From NCBI RefSeq assembly GCF_014192395.1, contig NZ_JACHXW010000002.1, positions 248,001-312,000 on the forward strand: a stretch of 64,000 nucleotides of DNA, read 5' to 3'. Below are positions 35,234 through 44,269 of the stretch, in pieces. The notes under the pieces were generated by a model. That model had not been told where the DNA came from and did no database searches. It saw only the letters and a program-made list of their open reading frames with translations. This DNA comes from Paenibacillus endophyticus. Its GTDB lineage: Bacteria; Bacillota; Bacilli; Paenibacillales; Paenibacillaceae. How positions within the stretch are numbered: position 1 is the first letter of the stretch; each line of letters begins with the position of its first letter. The translations under genes and the position numbers were made by a program.

Positions 35234-35285
35234 ATTCGGTGATTTCCCCAAAAGTTACAGCATTGTAACCAAATACTCACCGAAT
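35234..35285. other. Nested stem-loop downstream of the AraC gene
   Basis: ATTCGGTGA (35234-35242) pairs perfectly with TCACCGAAT (35277-35285), and the loop itself contains GTTAC (35254-35258) and GTAAC (35265-35269). A short T run follows on the plus strand. It could be the terminator of the AraC gene, although the long loop is unusual. Confidence 0.5.
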
Positions 35286-35356
35286 TTTAAGAATTATTTA
35301 ATAATTGTAAGTTACACTAATAAAAAAAAATCCTTCGCGGGATGGAGGTCCTTACT

Positions 35357-35584
35357 ATGAAAACCATGCTGATGTTTCAAAATAAAACGATACCCGTCTA
35401 TTTAACCGATACCAATAAACAAGCCATCGAAAAACTTTCCACCGTACTGAATCGCAAGCTGACTACGGGGAAAAACGCGCTGAAAACCTGTCTTAAATCA
35501 CTCATAAGCGTAGAGATCGTAGGCAGCGAGGCGACGCTTCATTCCTATTTCGAACGCGATACGCTGACCATTTCACTTTATTAA
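35357..35584 (+). CDS. Uncharacterised 75-residue protein
   Basis: ATG at 35357 has GGAGG 8 nt upstream, a strong start. The product, MKTMLMFQNKTIPVYLTDTNK onward, has a small alpha/beta pattern and no cysteine, signal or membrane segment. A possible helix (QAIEKLSTVLNRKL) and a final strand pair (VEIVGSEATLHSYF, TLTISLY) are seen. I do not recognise it. It is isolated between a nested stem-loop and repeat copy B, whose hairpin may be its terminator. Confidence 0.6.
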   Translation: MKTMLMFQNKTIPVYLTDTNKQAIEKLSTVLNRKLTTGKNALKTCLKSLISVEIVGSEATLHSYFERDTLTISLY

Positions 35585-35670
35585 TCCAGGCCGCACATGC
35601 TTCGGCGTGCTTTCGCCGTCCAATATAAGAGATTGACGTATACCGTATATGGTTGCCATTCATTGTAAAT

Positions 35671-35715
35671 AGGGGCTGTCTCAAAAGTCATAAATGACTT
35701 TGGGACGCCCCTTTT
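35671..35715 (+). terminator. Terminator-like hairpin of repeat copy B
   Basis: AGGGGC-TGTCTCAAAAGTCA pairs with TGACTTTGGGACGCCCCT with few mismatches and is followed by TTTTT on the plus strand, so it can end transcription of the small gene upstream. Confidence 0.7.
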
Positions 35716-35781
35716 TCATTTTCTCGTTGATTCAAAGGAATCCCTGAGCAATGGCGATCGGAAGAACATTTAAATGTGCAG
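35672..35781 (-). repeat. Dispersed repeat, copy B
   Basis: The minus-strand block 35719-35781 is identical at 57 of 63 bases to 24915-24977. The neighbouring 35672-35690 is identical at 17 of 19 bases to 24836-24854, but this second block keeps plus orientation in both copies. The arrangement of the two blocks therefore differs between copies. Confidence 0.7.
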
Positions 35782-35806
35782 GCCTCAACAATCATGAACT
35801 ATAAAG

Positions 35807-35834
35807 TTGTATAATTAACCTCAGGGTTATACAA
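35807..35834. promoter_or_regulatory. Palindromic operator of the winged-helix regulator gene
   Basis: TTGTATAA (35807-35814) and TTATACAA (35827-35834) are perfect inverted 8-mers with a 12-bp spacer. A TATAAT -10 (35810-35815) is embedded in the left arm. The gene starts 32 nt later, so autoregulation is likely. Confidence 0.6.
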
Positions 35835-35865
35835 TAAGGAAAGTACATAATACGAGGAGCGAGTT

Positions 35866-36765
35866 ATGAACATCGAGGTTAATAGCAGCAATTTAAAATT
35901 TCTTGAATGCTTTTCTTCGGATACACGAATAAAGATTATTGAATTACTGAACATCAGGCCCATGAATATTAAAGATCTGGCAGAAGCGCTTGGCATTTCG
36001 TCCGCAATCGTAACCAAACATATCCAGAAGTTAGAAGAAGCTTCTATTATAACGACGGAGAGCGTGCCAAGCACTCGCGGCCGTCAAAAAATATGCCACC
36101 TGACGCTTGATTCGGCAACGCTGCAATTTCGAGTAAAAGAACAAGCCGATCAGAACCGCTACGCGGTATCCATTCCCATCGGACAGTATTCCTCCTACGA
36201 GGTGAAGCCGACCTGCGGCCTTTCTTCGGATATCAAAATCATAGGCATGGTCGACGATCCGCGCTACTTCTCGGACCCTGAGCATGTAAAGGCTTGTCAT
36301 CTTTGGTTCGGCAGCGGTTATATCGAATACCGCATCCCTAATTATTTAGTCGGGAAGCAGCGGATTCGGAGCATTTCCATCTCGCTGGAGATCTGCTCGG
36401 AGGCGCCTCATTACAACGAGAACTGGCCGTCGGATCTTTCCTTCTATTTGAATGACGTGTGTCTCGGCACCTGGACCTGCCCTGGTGACTTCGGCGCTGT
36501 CAAAGGCGTATATACGCCCGCTTGGTGGGATCTTGGCACGCAGCACGGCTTGCTCAAGCAGATAACCATCGATGCCGAAGGCTCCTATATCGATGGCATT
36601 CGCATGTCTGCCAAGAGCGTAGAAGACCTGGCAGTTGGCCTTAACGAGGATATCCGCTTCCGCATCTGCGCGCCTGAAACCGCTACCCATAGCGGAGGAT
36701 TAAGCATGTTCGGCAAGCAGTTCGGCAACTATGATCAAGATATTCAAGTGTATGTCGCATATTGA
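35866..36765 (+). CDS. Winged-helix (ArsR-like) regulator with unrecognised C-terminal domain
   Basis: The 299-residue protein has an N-terminal winged helix (about 8-80): KFLECFSSDTRIKIIELL, DLAEALGISSAIVTKHIQKLEEA and TRGRQKICHLT. The remaining 215 residues are beta-rich, with Trp-containing segments (LTLDSATLQFRV, YEVKPTCGLSSDIKIIG, FYLNDVCLGTWTCPGDFG), and end in FRICAPETATHSGGLSMFGK. This half resembles a jelly-roll or carbohydrate-binding sandwich but I cannot name it. It could sense a sugar directly. GAGGAGCG precedes the start and a perfect palindrome overlaps its promoter. Confidence 0.78.
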   Translation: MNIEVNSSNLKFLECFSSDTRIKIIELLNIRPMNIKDLAEALGISSAIVTKHIQKLEEASIITTESVPSTRGRQKICHLTLDSATLQFRVKEQADQNRYAVSIPIGQYSSYEVKPTCGLSSDIKIIGMVDDPRYFSDPEHVKACHLWFGSGYIEYRIPNYLVGKQRIRSISISLEICSEAPHYNENWPSDLSFYLNDVCLGTWTCPGDFGAVKGVYTPAWWDLGTQHGLLKQITIDAEGSYIDGIRMSAKSVEDLAVGLNEDIRFRICAPETATHSGGLSMFGKQFGNYDQDIQVYVAY

Positions 36766-36768
36766 TCC

Positions 36769-38409
36769 TTATTGACTGTTCGGGTTAGCCCCCGCTTGCA
36801 GCTGATCACGGTACAGCTTTGGCGACATCCCGGTTTCATTCTTAAACACGCGGTTAAAGTGGCGGATATTGGCGAAGCCGGTATGCTCTGCGATAGCCGC
36901 TATTTTTTGATCGGTTTGAGCCATCCTCCGCTTCGCTTCATGAATCCGCACTTCCGTTAACCGCTCGACAAACGATTTGCCCATGCGCTGCTTGAATAAG
37001 GTACTGAAGTAAGCCGCATTCAAATATACGGCATCGGCCACTTCTTTGAGCGTCAATGCGTTCGCATAGTTCTGCTCAATATATCGAATCGACTTTTCAA
37101 TCGGATCACGCTCGGGCTGCGCGACGTTCTCCGCGATACAAACCGCTAACCGAACGAGCAGGAGCGAACACTCCTCCATAAGCTCCTCGCGCGAGGAAAT
37201 AGAGCAAATATGAAACAGCACGGCTTTCATATCTTTGCTGCCCAGCCATTCCTTTGTCATTCCCAGCTTCCCCGCTGTTTCGTAATAATGAAGCAGAAGC
37301 TTGCAAAGCTGCTGGTGAACCACTTCCGGTGAATAGGCCTTGCTGCACAGCTCGCTTACAAACGTTTGAACAGCCTCCGCCACCAGTTCCCGCTTCCCTT
37401 TATGGACGGCTTGCTCCAGCAGCTCCCATGACGATGAACTTAAATCGCTGTAAAGGCGATCATCTCGGGTGATCTCGCCATATGCGATTACCTTATCCCC
37501 GCCAATAATAAGGCGATGGAGCAGCGCAATCTCGGCTTCGTTATATGACTCGGCAATCGCTTTAAAACCTTCAACAGCTTGACCAATGCCGATTGTCACC
37601 GTAATGTTCGACAATGAGGTCATTTGCCTGCGAATGCTCTCGCCTATTTCCCTTATGCCAACCATCGCCTGCTCGCGGTCGGGAATATTGATCAGCGCCG
37701 CCACTTCTGTTTCCGACATGACGAAGCAGTAGCCGTTCACTCGCCTGCTCAAAACCTCTTGCACGAGTTGCTGGATATACAACTGGAATAACGAGGGGTC
37801 GGCACGGTTGTATCGTTCGCTGCCGATCGAGCTTTTGTCCAGCTTAATGACCATGCAAGCAAAGTAGGGATGCTGAAAAGCGATGCCAATCGAACGAAGC
37901 AGCTCCAAGTCCGCGTCGTTCACGCTACCTCTGAGCAGAGCCGTGATCAGATGCTCGCTGACATGCTGCCTGATCCGGTGCTCCTCGCGATGTGATTTGA
38001 CGGCGATAGCCGGATCTACTTGCAGACGCTGCCCCACATGAACTTTCTCCCGCAGCTGGCTAAGAACCTTGCCCAGCTCCTCCCGCTCGATCGGCTTCAT
38101 TAAATAATCCATTGCGCCTTGCCTCATCGATTGTTGGATATAAATAAAATCATCAAAGCCGCTTATGACAACGCACAGCAAGTCTCTAAATCTCTCGCGC
38201 AGCAGCTGCTGCAGCTGTATCCCGTTCATGCGAGGCATGCGTATATCCGTTAGAACCGCATCCGGCAGCAGCTCTTCTACCAATTGCAGCGCCTCGTAGC
38301 CATCCCGTGCTTCACCGACGACCTCCCATTGCGGATCTAGCTCGGCAATCATCTTCCGCAGTCCTTTTCGAAAAATAGATTCATCATCGACAATGACGAT
38401 TCTAGGCAT
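36769..38409 (-). CDS. AraC-type response regulator (YesN-like, AraT-like)
   Basis: The 546-residue regulator starts at ATG 38409 (MPRIVIVDDESIFRKGL) with GGGAGG upstream; further in-frame codons upstream overlap the kinase gene. The receiver domain has the phospho-acceptor Asp in VLTDIRMPRMNG near residue 55 and Lys in YLMKPI near 103. The C-terminal AraC part (about 440-540) has LKEVADAVYLNAAYFSTLFKQ and IAAIAEHTGFANIRHFNRVFK. The start overlaps the kinase gene by 8 nt. It probably activates the sugar genes upstream. The region between is a YesN-type helical middle. Confidence 0.92.
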   Translation of the reverse strand: MPRIVIVDDESIFRKGLRKMIAELDPQWEVVGEARDGYEALQLVEELLPDAVLTDIRMPRMNGIQLQQLLRERFRDLLCVVISGFDDFIYIQQSMRQGAMDYLMKPIEREELGKVLSQLREKVHVGQRLQVDPAIAVKSHREEHRIRQHVSEHLITALLRGSVNDADLELLRSIGIAFQHPYFACMVIKLDKSSIGSERYNRADPSLFQLYIQQLVQEVLSRRVNGYCFVMSETEVAALINIPDREQAMVGIREIGESIRRQMTSLSNITVTIGIGQAVEGFKAIAESYNEAEIALLHRLIIGGDKVIAYGEITRDDRLYSDLSSSSWELLEQAVHKGKRELVAEAVQTFVSELCSKAYSPEVVHQQLCKLLLHYYETAGKLGMTKEWLGSKDMKAVLFHICSISSREELMEECSLLLVRLAVCIAENVAQPERDPIEKSIRYIEQNYANALTLKEVADAVYLNAAYFSTLFKQRMGKSFVERLTEVRIHEAKRRMAQTDQKIAAIAEHTGFANIRHFNRVFKNETGMSPKLYRDQLQAGANPNSQ

Positions 38410-40225
38410 GGATATCCTCCCTTCCTTTAAACAGCTCTTCATGAACAGCGGGCAGTGTCAATATCACCTTCATGCCTTGGTAAGGCATGCTCTCAAGGCT
38501 TAAGCCATATAACTCGCCGTAATGAAGAACAATTCTTCGATGCACGTTCAACAGGCCGTTGCCGCTGCTTCCGCCAAGATCCTTTGAATACTGCAATCTG
38601 CGCCTAATCGCACTTAGCTTTTCCTCGGTCATGCCAATACCGTCATCCTCAATGACGATTCGCAGCAGGCTTTCATCGATTCGGCAGGACAATGAAATTC
38701 TCCCGTTGCCGATCCCCTGGTCAATTCCATGATTGATCGCATTCTCAACGATTGGTTGAATGATTAGCGGAATCACCTTACAGGTTAACGCGGCTTCAAT
38801 ACTTTCTAGCTGAAAATCAATTCGTTCCTCATAGCGCATTTTTTGAATCGTCATATATCCCCTGACATGATCCAGCTCATCTTTGAGGCTCACGCGTTCC
38901 TTCTGACCATTCAAGCTGTAACGCAGCAGCCGGCTTAAATTGTTCGTCATTTTGACGACCTCTTGGTTGCCTTCGACCTCTGCATACATACTGATTGAGC
39001 CCAGCGTGTTGTATAGAAAATGCGGATTGATCTTACTTTGAAGAGCCGCAATCTGAGCATCCTTCTCCCGGATTTCCGTTTCATACAGCAAATAGCCCAG
39101 CTCGCTCAGCTTCGAGACCATCGTATTGAACGCTTTGCCCAAATGCCCTACCTCATCCCATTGCTTGACCGGGAACGATACGAGCAAATCGCCATGCTCT
39201 ACCTTGCGCATCAGCTTGATTAGCCCGCGCAGCGGCTTCGTTATCTGGAAAGCCAGAAAGACGGACATGAGCATAGCAAGGCCTACGCAGATGATACCGA
39301 GCAGCATGATGGAATTGCGTATAAGGAAACTGTCCTTCATCAGCTCCGCAACCGGAACGATGCCGATCGTTTTCCATTCGGTTACGGACGATGTTACAAA
39401 AGAAACAAGCTGCCGCTCTCCGTTCACAGCTGCATGGGTTACGCCTTCGAGCTCACCGTCCTGCAAGAGCGACGATATTGCAGCTATCGGCTGTGCATGC
39501 TCCTTGCCTGCGACTACGCCTCCGTTTTGGTCGGTAATATATATGGCATCCCGATTTCCGAGCGTTACCTGTGACAAGATCTGGTGGATAACGGATGGGG
39601 CGACATCAATTACGATATATCCGAGTTTCTTTCCGGTGTCGAAGCTCCGCAGCTCCCTCGCTATGGAGAACACGGGGAAAATCGTACCGCCCGTCGACTG
39701 AATATTGTGGGTTCCAATAAAGGTGGATTGGCCGTTTCTCATCTGCTCGTTTTTGAGCCATTTCGCATTCTCGTCAAGCTTGTAGGTGGTTACATATTGA
39801 CTCTCGGGCAGCACCACATAGGAAGCGCCACTCTCGCCAAACAAAGAAACGCCGACAATATCAATCCGGCCGTTCAGAAAAACCTGCGAAACGAACCCGT
39901 TGAGCTGCTTAATCTCCTCAAGCGTCAAAGCCTGCCCCTGGTCGCGCTTGCTCTCCAGGAACGCAATGATAGGCTCATATTGATAGGGCATCAGCGTCAA
40001 GCGGTCCAGCTCCGCCATGTACGTATCGAGATTCAATGTGAGCTGCTTCATCGTCTGCTGCTGATAATCGCCGACCTTCTGCTCCAGCGTAGCCGCGAAT
40101 CTGCTAAAAGCGAAATAGCCCATAATGCTGAGCGGAAGCATGACAAGTATAAAGTTGATAAGAATAAGCTTTCTTGCAAGCTCCTGGTTTTTGAACCATC
40201 CGATCATGCTGCTGATCCGCTTCAT
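38402..40225 (-). CDS. Sensor histidine kinase (YesM/LytS type)
   Basis: The 607-residue kinase has a membrane segment near 18-38, an external sensor of the CACHE type (about 40-300), a second membrane segment (about 303-325) and a HAMP domain. The His_kinase domain has the phosphorylated His in NPHFLYNTLGSI near residue 408 and an ATPase domain with VENAINHG and IEDDGIGM. It should sense an extracellular sugar and phosphorylate the response regulator encoded downstream. The binding lipoprotein gene begins 11 nt upstream of it, forming a lipoprotein-kinase-regulator trio. GGGGA precedes the ATG. Confidence 0.92.
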   Translation of the reverse strand: MKRISSMIGWFKNQELARKLILINFILVMLPLSIMGYFAFSRFAATLEQKVGDYQQQTMKQLTLNLDTYMAELDRLTLMPYQYEPIIAFLESKRDQGQALTLEEIKQLNGFVSQVFLNGRIDIVGVSLFGESGASYVVLPESQYVTTYKLDENAKWLKNEQMRNGQSTFIGTHNIQSTGGTIFPVFSIARELRSFDTGKKLGYIVIDVAPSVIHQILSQVTLGNRDAIYITDQNGGVVAGKEHAQPIAAISSLLQDGELEGVTHAAVNGERQLVSFVTSSVTEWKTIGIVPVAELMKDSFLIRNSIMLLGIICVGLAMLMSVFLAFQITKPLRGLIKLMRKVEHGDLLVSFPVKQWDEVGHLGKAFNTMVSKLSELGYLLYETEIREKDAQIAALQSKINPHFLYNTLGSISMYAEVEGNQEVVKMTNNLSRLLRYSLNGQKERVSLKDELDHVRGYMTIQKMRYEERIDFQLESIEAALTCKVIPLIIQPIVENAINHGIDQGIGNGRISLSCRIDESLLRIVIEDDGIGMTEEKLSAIRRRLQYSKDLGGSSGNGLLNVHRRIVLHYGELYGLSLESMPYQGMKVILTLPAVHEELFKGREDIHA

Positions 40226-40235
40226 GGCTGTCCCC

Positions 40236-41540
40236 TTATTTCTTCAGCTCGATGTTAACCCTTTTTGCGGCGTTCTCCAGCGTTTGCTCTGGCGTTTGCT
40301 GCGAATAATTCATCTTTTCGAATTCTTGGATGAGTATTTCAACGATAGACCACTGCCTGACATGGCGCGGCCAATACGCAACATAATTGGCTGTTGCCGC
40401 ATAAGCGCTGCGGTACTTCAAGCTGTTGAACGGCTCACTCGCCACAACCTTTGTCATGCTTGGCACATGCCCGGCTTCCGCCCACATCTCCCCATGCTCT
40501 ACGCACCATTTGGCAAAAATCAATGCCGCCGCCTTCTTCGCATCGGTCATGCCAAGCTTCGTAGGAATCGCTATCGTATGCGAATCCCCCCATACCGCTG
40601 CATGATCGTACAATACCGGCATCGGAATAACGCCGAAATCCAGTCCCGGCGCTTTCTCGAAAGCACCTGTTCCCCACATTCCCGTAATCAGCACCGCTGC
40701 CTTGCCATCATAGAACAGCTTGAATGAATCGTTAATATTAGGCGGAATAAGCTCTTGCTTATACAGCTGGTTCGTATAATCCAACGCTTTCAGCGCTTTA
40801 GGATTGTTGAACACGGTTTCGGTAAGCTCTTCATTGTAGAACGCGCCTCCGCCCTCTAGCTGATTATAAAGCGACCACCACAGCCAGACGGAATCGATCC
40901 GCGTGCTTGGCTGGGCTAGGGGAGCCGCGTCCGGAGGGATACTCGCTTTCAACTGCTTCAAAAAGGCATGAAAGCCATCCGCGCCGCTGCTCATCATCGG
41001 CATATCGTTTCCATCCAGCAGGCCTGCTTGCCGCAGGTAGCTCTTATTGTAATACATGACCAACGCGTGCGTATCCAGCGGCACTGCGTACGGGTTGCCG
41101 TCATATACGATCGATTCGAGTATATTGGCATTGAAGCCCTTCCAATCCAGCCCAGCCTGGCGAGCAGGCTCCGTCAGCTTTTCGATGTAGCCGTTCTGAA
41201 CAAATTGAGGCAAGCTCGTCTGATGCAAAATGGCCAAATCCGGCGCGCTCCCAGACATAATGGCCGTCCTCAGCCTGGAATAATAATCATCCAGCCGCGT
41301 GTTCATCTGAACAACCTCAATCGATGGGTTCTCCTTATTGAACTGGTTGACCATCTCCGTCATGAATTGATTGTCCCCGCCGCTGAACGGTGTCCAGAAT
41401 TCAAGTTTCACTGCGGCTGCCCGTGCTTCGCCTTGCGGATGATCCTCCTCATCCTGGGAGGCGCAGCCGGACAAAGCCGCGAGAAGGAGAGCCATAATCA
41501 TATAAATCAGACATGACGTTCCTCTTCTATGAATAAACAT
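40236..41540 (-). CDS. Sugar-binding lipoprotein linked to the sensor kinase
   Basis: The 434-residue lipoprotein has a signal with a lipobox ending in ALSGC (Cys26) and the body of a family 1 sugar receptor: KLEFWTPFSGGDNQFMTEMV, LVMYYNKSYL and KAAVLITGMWGTGAFEK. GGAGG precedes the ATG. It differs from the second receptor of this locus (45280-46566) in being placed directly before the kinase gene. That arrangement is like the AraP-AraS-AraT system of Geobacillus, where the lipoprotein reports sugar to the kinase. A transport role remains possible. Confidence 0.88.
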   Translation of the reverse strand: MFIHRRGTSCLIYMIMALLLAALSGCASQDEEDHPQGEARAAAVKLEFWTPFSGGDNQFMTEMVNQFNKENPSIEVVQMNTRLDDYYSRLRTAIMSGSAPDLAILHQTSLPQFVQNGYIEKLTEPARQAGLDWKGFNANILESIVYDGNPYAVPLDTHALVMYYNKSYLRQAGLLDGNDMPMMSSGADGFHAFLKQLKASIPPDAAPLAQPSTRIDSVWLWWSLYNQLEGGGAFYNEELTETVFNNPKALKALDYTNQLYKQELIPPNINDSFKLFYDGKAAVLITGMWGTGAFEKAPGLDFGVIPMPVLYDHAAVWGDSHTIAIPTKLGMTDAKKAAALIFAKWCVEHGEMWAEAGHVPSMTKVVASEPFNSLKYRSAYAATANYVAYWPRHVRQWSIVEILIQEFEKMNYSQQTPEQTLENAAKRVNIELKK

Positions 41541-41576
41541 GGCTTAGCCTCCGATGTCGTTAAGCTTTTCCTTCGT

Positions 41577-43331
41577 TTAAGGATTATGGCGGACAAGATC
41601 CAAACAATCGATTTCCAGCCGATCCGTCGATTTCCCAAGGATGAGCAAGTTTGGTGAATCGCCTAGCCTAACGGTTGCTTCTACTTCGACGAATTCATCA
41701 CGACCGGCTGCTTGGACCGTCAGACTCTCGCCACGTTCACCATTAACAGACAGCTCAATCTGCTGCCCGCTTTCTGTTTTGTTTTTCAACCTCAGGCGTA
41801 TGGTATAGGAACCTTTCACGGGTACCCTTATATTCTCGAATCTCACCGCTTCCTTCACTCCAGGCAAAACGAGAACCGAGCGTCCACCAGAGCTCAGCGA
41901 GCTTTCCGCCATTTCGCTCTCTGGCGAGAGCTGAGCGTATTCCGCTTCGAAACGCGGAACCTCGATCGCTGACACAGCGCTAACTGCTCCTCTTCCGCTA
42001 ATATCGACATGGTTCAATCCTTCAGTCAGCATAAGCTCCGTGTAGACATATCCTGTTTCGCTTGGCTGTGTAGGCGGCAGTGCCAGCTCCGAACCCGTTT
42101 CTCCAGCTGCGCCAATCTGAATGCGCAAATCTTGCTCGCTTTCATTCGTATAATGAATGAGCAATGGCATGACTGCCGTAGAGGCAGAGTGAATTCCATC
42201 AAAAGTAAGTTTGTCTGTTCCTTCAGTGCGCGCATGCTTTGCTTGAATGACACCGTTGCCTGAGGGCACCTCAATTGCGGTCTGAAGCGCCAGCGGAGCA
42301 CCGAATGAAGGAATCCCGTCCGTTCCCCATTCGATACGCTGCGCCCGAGCCTTGCGGTTGTTCCAACCATCGGACTGCCCAGATGTAGCATGGTAAATAA
42401 TCCAATCCTCCCTCCCGTCCTGCGATTGGGCAAATGTATTATGCCCCGGGCCGTAGACCCCTGCTTCGCCATCCATCTGCATCAGCGGTTCCTTCGTCTT
42501 CTGCCAGCTGGCGGCATCTAACGGATCTCCGCCCGGTTCAAGAGCCAGCAAGCCTATGCTGTAGAAAGGCGTCCAGCTCCCTGCTCCGGAATAGGCGATA
42601 AACAACCTATCGTTTTTTTTCAAAATCGCTTGCCCTTCATTAATAAACGGAGGGCCTCCCGCTTTCTCCCAATCCAAATCCGGCTCGCTGAGCAGGACGC
42701 GGGGGCCGCTGATCGTATAAGGATTGCTCATCGGCGCAATATACGTATTCTGCTGAATATTCAGATCGCCCTCCCAGCCTGACCAGACGAAATAAAGCCC
42801 GCCTCCGTGCTCCAGCGCAAGGCCGTCAATAGCCCATTTGTTCGTCGAATCTGTTACTTGTCCCTTAAAAGCATAGGTGCCCATCGGATCATCCGTTTCC
42901 GCTTCCAAAGCATACATGCGGTGATTCGCGTTGTCCCCGTTATCGGCTGCGTAATAAATATAGTATTTGCCTTGTATATATTGAATCTCTGGCGCCCAAA
43001 GATTGGCTGAATGCATCGTGTCAATTGGCGGATACCATACCACCTTACGCTCTGCTTGATGAAAATCAAGGGTAAGTGATTTCATCACCATAATATCCGC
43101 TCCGTTATGCGTAAAGGTCATATAATAATAACCGTCTTTATACAAAATGCTCGGGTCCGGCGTATCCATCTCAGCCAGTGTATTTTTGAAAGTTCCGCCA
43201 TGACCATTATAAGCGCCGTCTGACGAAGTGTCATGTCGCGATTGATTCATGATTAATACCCCCAATATAAATAGGCTTACAGCTGCAGTAATCATAACAG
43301 CAAATGGCATTCGCCACCTATTCCTTATCAT
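41577..43331 (-). CDS. GH43 glycoside hydrolase with C-terminal carbohydrate-binding-like module
   Basis: The 584-residue enzyme starts at ATG 43331 (MIRNRWRMPF) with GGAGGG 5 nt upstream; the frame extends about 100 codons further without support. An N-terminal membrane segment (about 9-27) puts it outside the cell. The GH43 catalytic residues are Asp in EMDTPDPSILYKDG, Asp in WAIDGLALEHG and Glu in PFINEGQAILK. The five-bladed propeller is followed by about 220 residues with a beta-sandwich resembling CBM6. It is probably an arabinofuranosidase, xylosidase or arabinanase. The symbol abf is not justified. Confidence 0.88.
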   Translation of the reverse strand: MIRNRWRMPFAVMITAAVSLFILGVLIMNQSRHDTSSDGAYNGHGGTFKNTLAEMDTPDPSILYKDGYYYMTFTHNGADIMVMKSLTLDFHQAERKVVWYPPIDTMHSANLWAPEIQYIQGKYYIYYAADNGDNANHRMYALEAETDDPMGTYAFKGQVTDSTNKWAIDGLALEHGGGLYFVWSGWEGDLNIQQNTYIAPMSNPYTISGPRVLLSEPDLDWEKAGGPPFINEGQAILKKNDRLFIAYSGAGSWTPFYSIGLLALEPGGDPLDAASWQKTKEPLMQMDGEAGVYGPGHNTFAQSQDGREDWIIYHATSGQSDGWNNRKARAQRIEWGTDGIPSFGAPLALQTAIEVPSGNGVIQAKHARTEGTDKLTFDGIHSASTAVMPLLIHYTNESEQDLRIQIGAAGETGSELALPPTQPSETGYVYTELMLTEGLNHVDISGRGAVSAVSAIEVPRFEAEYAQLSPESEMAESSLSSGGRSVLVLPGVKEAVRFENIRVPVKGSYTIRLRLKNKTESGQQIELSVNGERGESLTVQAAGRDEFVEVEATVRLGDSPNLLILGKSTDRLEIDCLDLVRHNP

Positions 43332-43365
43332 GCTATCCCTCCGCCTATATGAGCTGATGTGCAGA

Positions 43366-43386
43366 AAGAGACCTGTGAGGTCTCTT
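43366..43386. other. Stem-loop between permease and GH43 genes
   Basis: AAGAGACC pairs with GGTCTCTT across TGTGA. The T run is on the plus strand, so on the minus strand (the direction of the genes) it would be a weak terminator or a processing signal that could reduce GH43 expression relative to the transporter. Confidence 0.45.
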
Positions 43387-43435
43387 TTTTGCAGCATGTA
43401 CGTCAACTCTATTAAATAATTTCTCATGCACCTTA

Positions 43436-44269
43436 TTATTTCACAGCTGATTGCGTTATTGCCTTCACGAAGGAACGCTGGCCAAGGATGAATACGATGA
43501 CGACCGGCAGCGTCGCAATTGTTGTCATTGCCATCAGCTTGCCGTAGCTTTGCGTGTAGCTGCCTGTTGCCATCATGGCAATGCCGGCCGTAATCGTTCG
43601 CATCTCCGGAGAAGTCGTCGCATATAGCGGCCAAACGAAATCATTGTAGATGCCCATGAAGGTGAAGATCGCCAGCGTCACCATAATGGATACCGCTGAT
43701 GGCAGCAGGATGCGGGCATAAATTTGCCATTTATTCGCGCCGTCAATGCGCGCCGCTTCTTCTATCTCTCTCGGAAAGGAGGAGAAAAATTGATAGAGCA
43801 GGAACACGCCGAACGCGCCTGCCGTCGCAGGCAGAATAAGCGCAGGATACGTATTGATCAAATTAAGCGCATTGAACTCCATATACATGGGAAGAAAGGT
43901 CAATACGCCAGGAATCATGAGCGATGCGATAAACAGGGACAGCATGATTCTGCGAAGCGGCAGGTCCTGCAATCTAGCTAACGCGTAAGCCGCCATCGAA
44001 TCGATTATGAGCACGATAACCGTACCGATTACGCCAACCGACAAGGAATTGATGATCCAGCGGATAATAGGTACGTTCATAAGCTCGCCGTTGATGCCTT
44101 GCACGAAGTTGTCGACCGTTGGCTTAAGCGGGAAAAAATTCATTTTGCCGGACAACGCCTCAAAGTCGTTCTTAAAGGAAGTCGAAATCATCCACACGAG
44201 CGGCAGCAGGAAAAATACCGCAATGATAACGGCCAGCAGCGTGACCCCTAGCTTTCTCGTATTCACCAT
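43436..44269 (-). CDS. Carbohydrate ABC transporter permease (MalG type)
   Basis: The 277-residue protein has six membrane segments and the EAA motif EEAARIDGANKWQIYARILLP, typical for the inner-membrane subunit of sugar importers. The start ATG overlaps the end of the partner permease region, with GGAGAGG upstream. It pairs with the MalF-type permease encoded just before it and with the lipoprotein at 45280. No ATPase gene is in the locus, so a shared MsmX-like ATPase is likely. Confidence 0.93.
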   Translation of the reverse strand: MVNTRKLGVTLLAVIIAVFFLLPLVWMISTSFKNDFEALSGKMNFFPLKPTVDNFVQGINGELMNVPIIRWIINSLSVGVIGTVIVLIIDSMAAYALARLQDLPLRRIMLSLFIASLMIPGVLTFLPMYMEFNALNLINTYPALILPATAGAFGVFLLYQFFSSFPREIEEAARIDGANKWQIYARILLPSAVSIMVTLAIFTFMGIYNDFVWPLYATTSPEMRTITAGIAMMATGSYTQSYGKLMAMTTIATLPVVIVFILGQRSFVKAITQSAVK

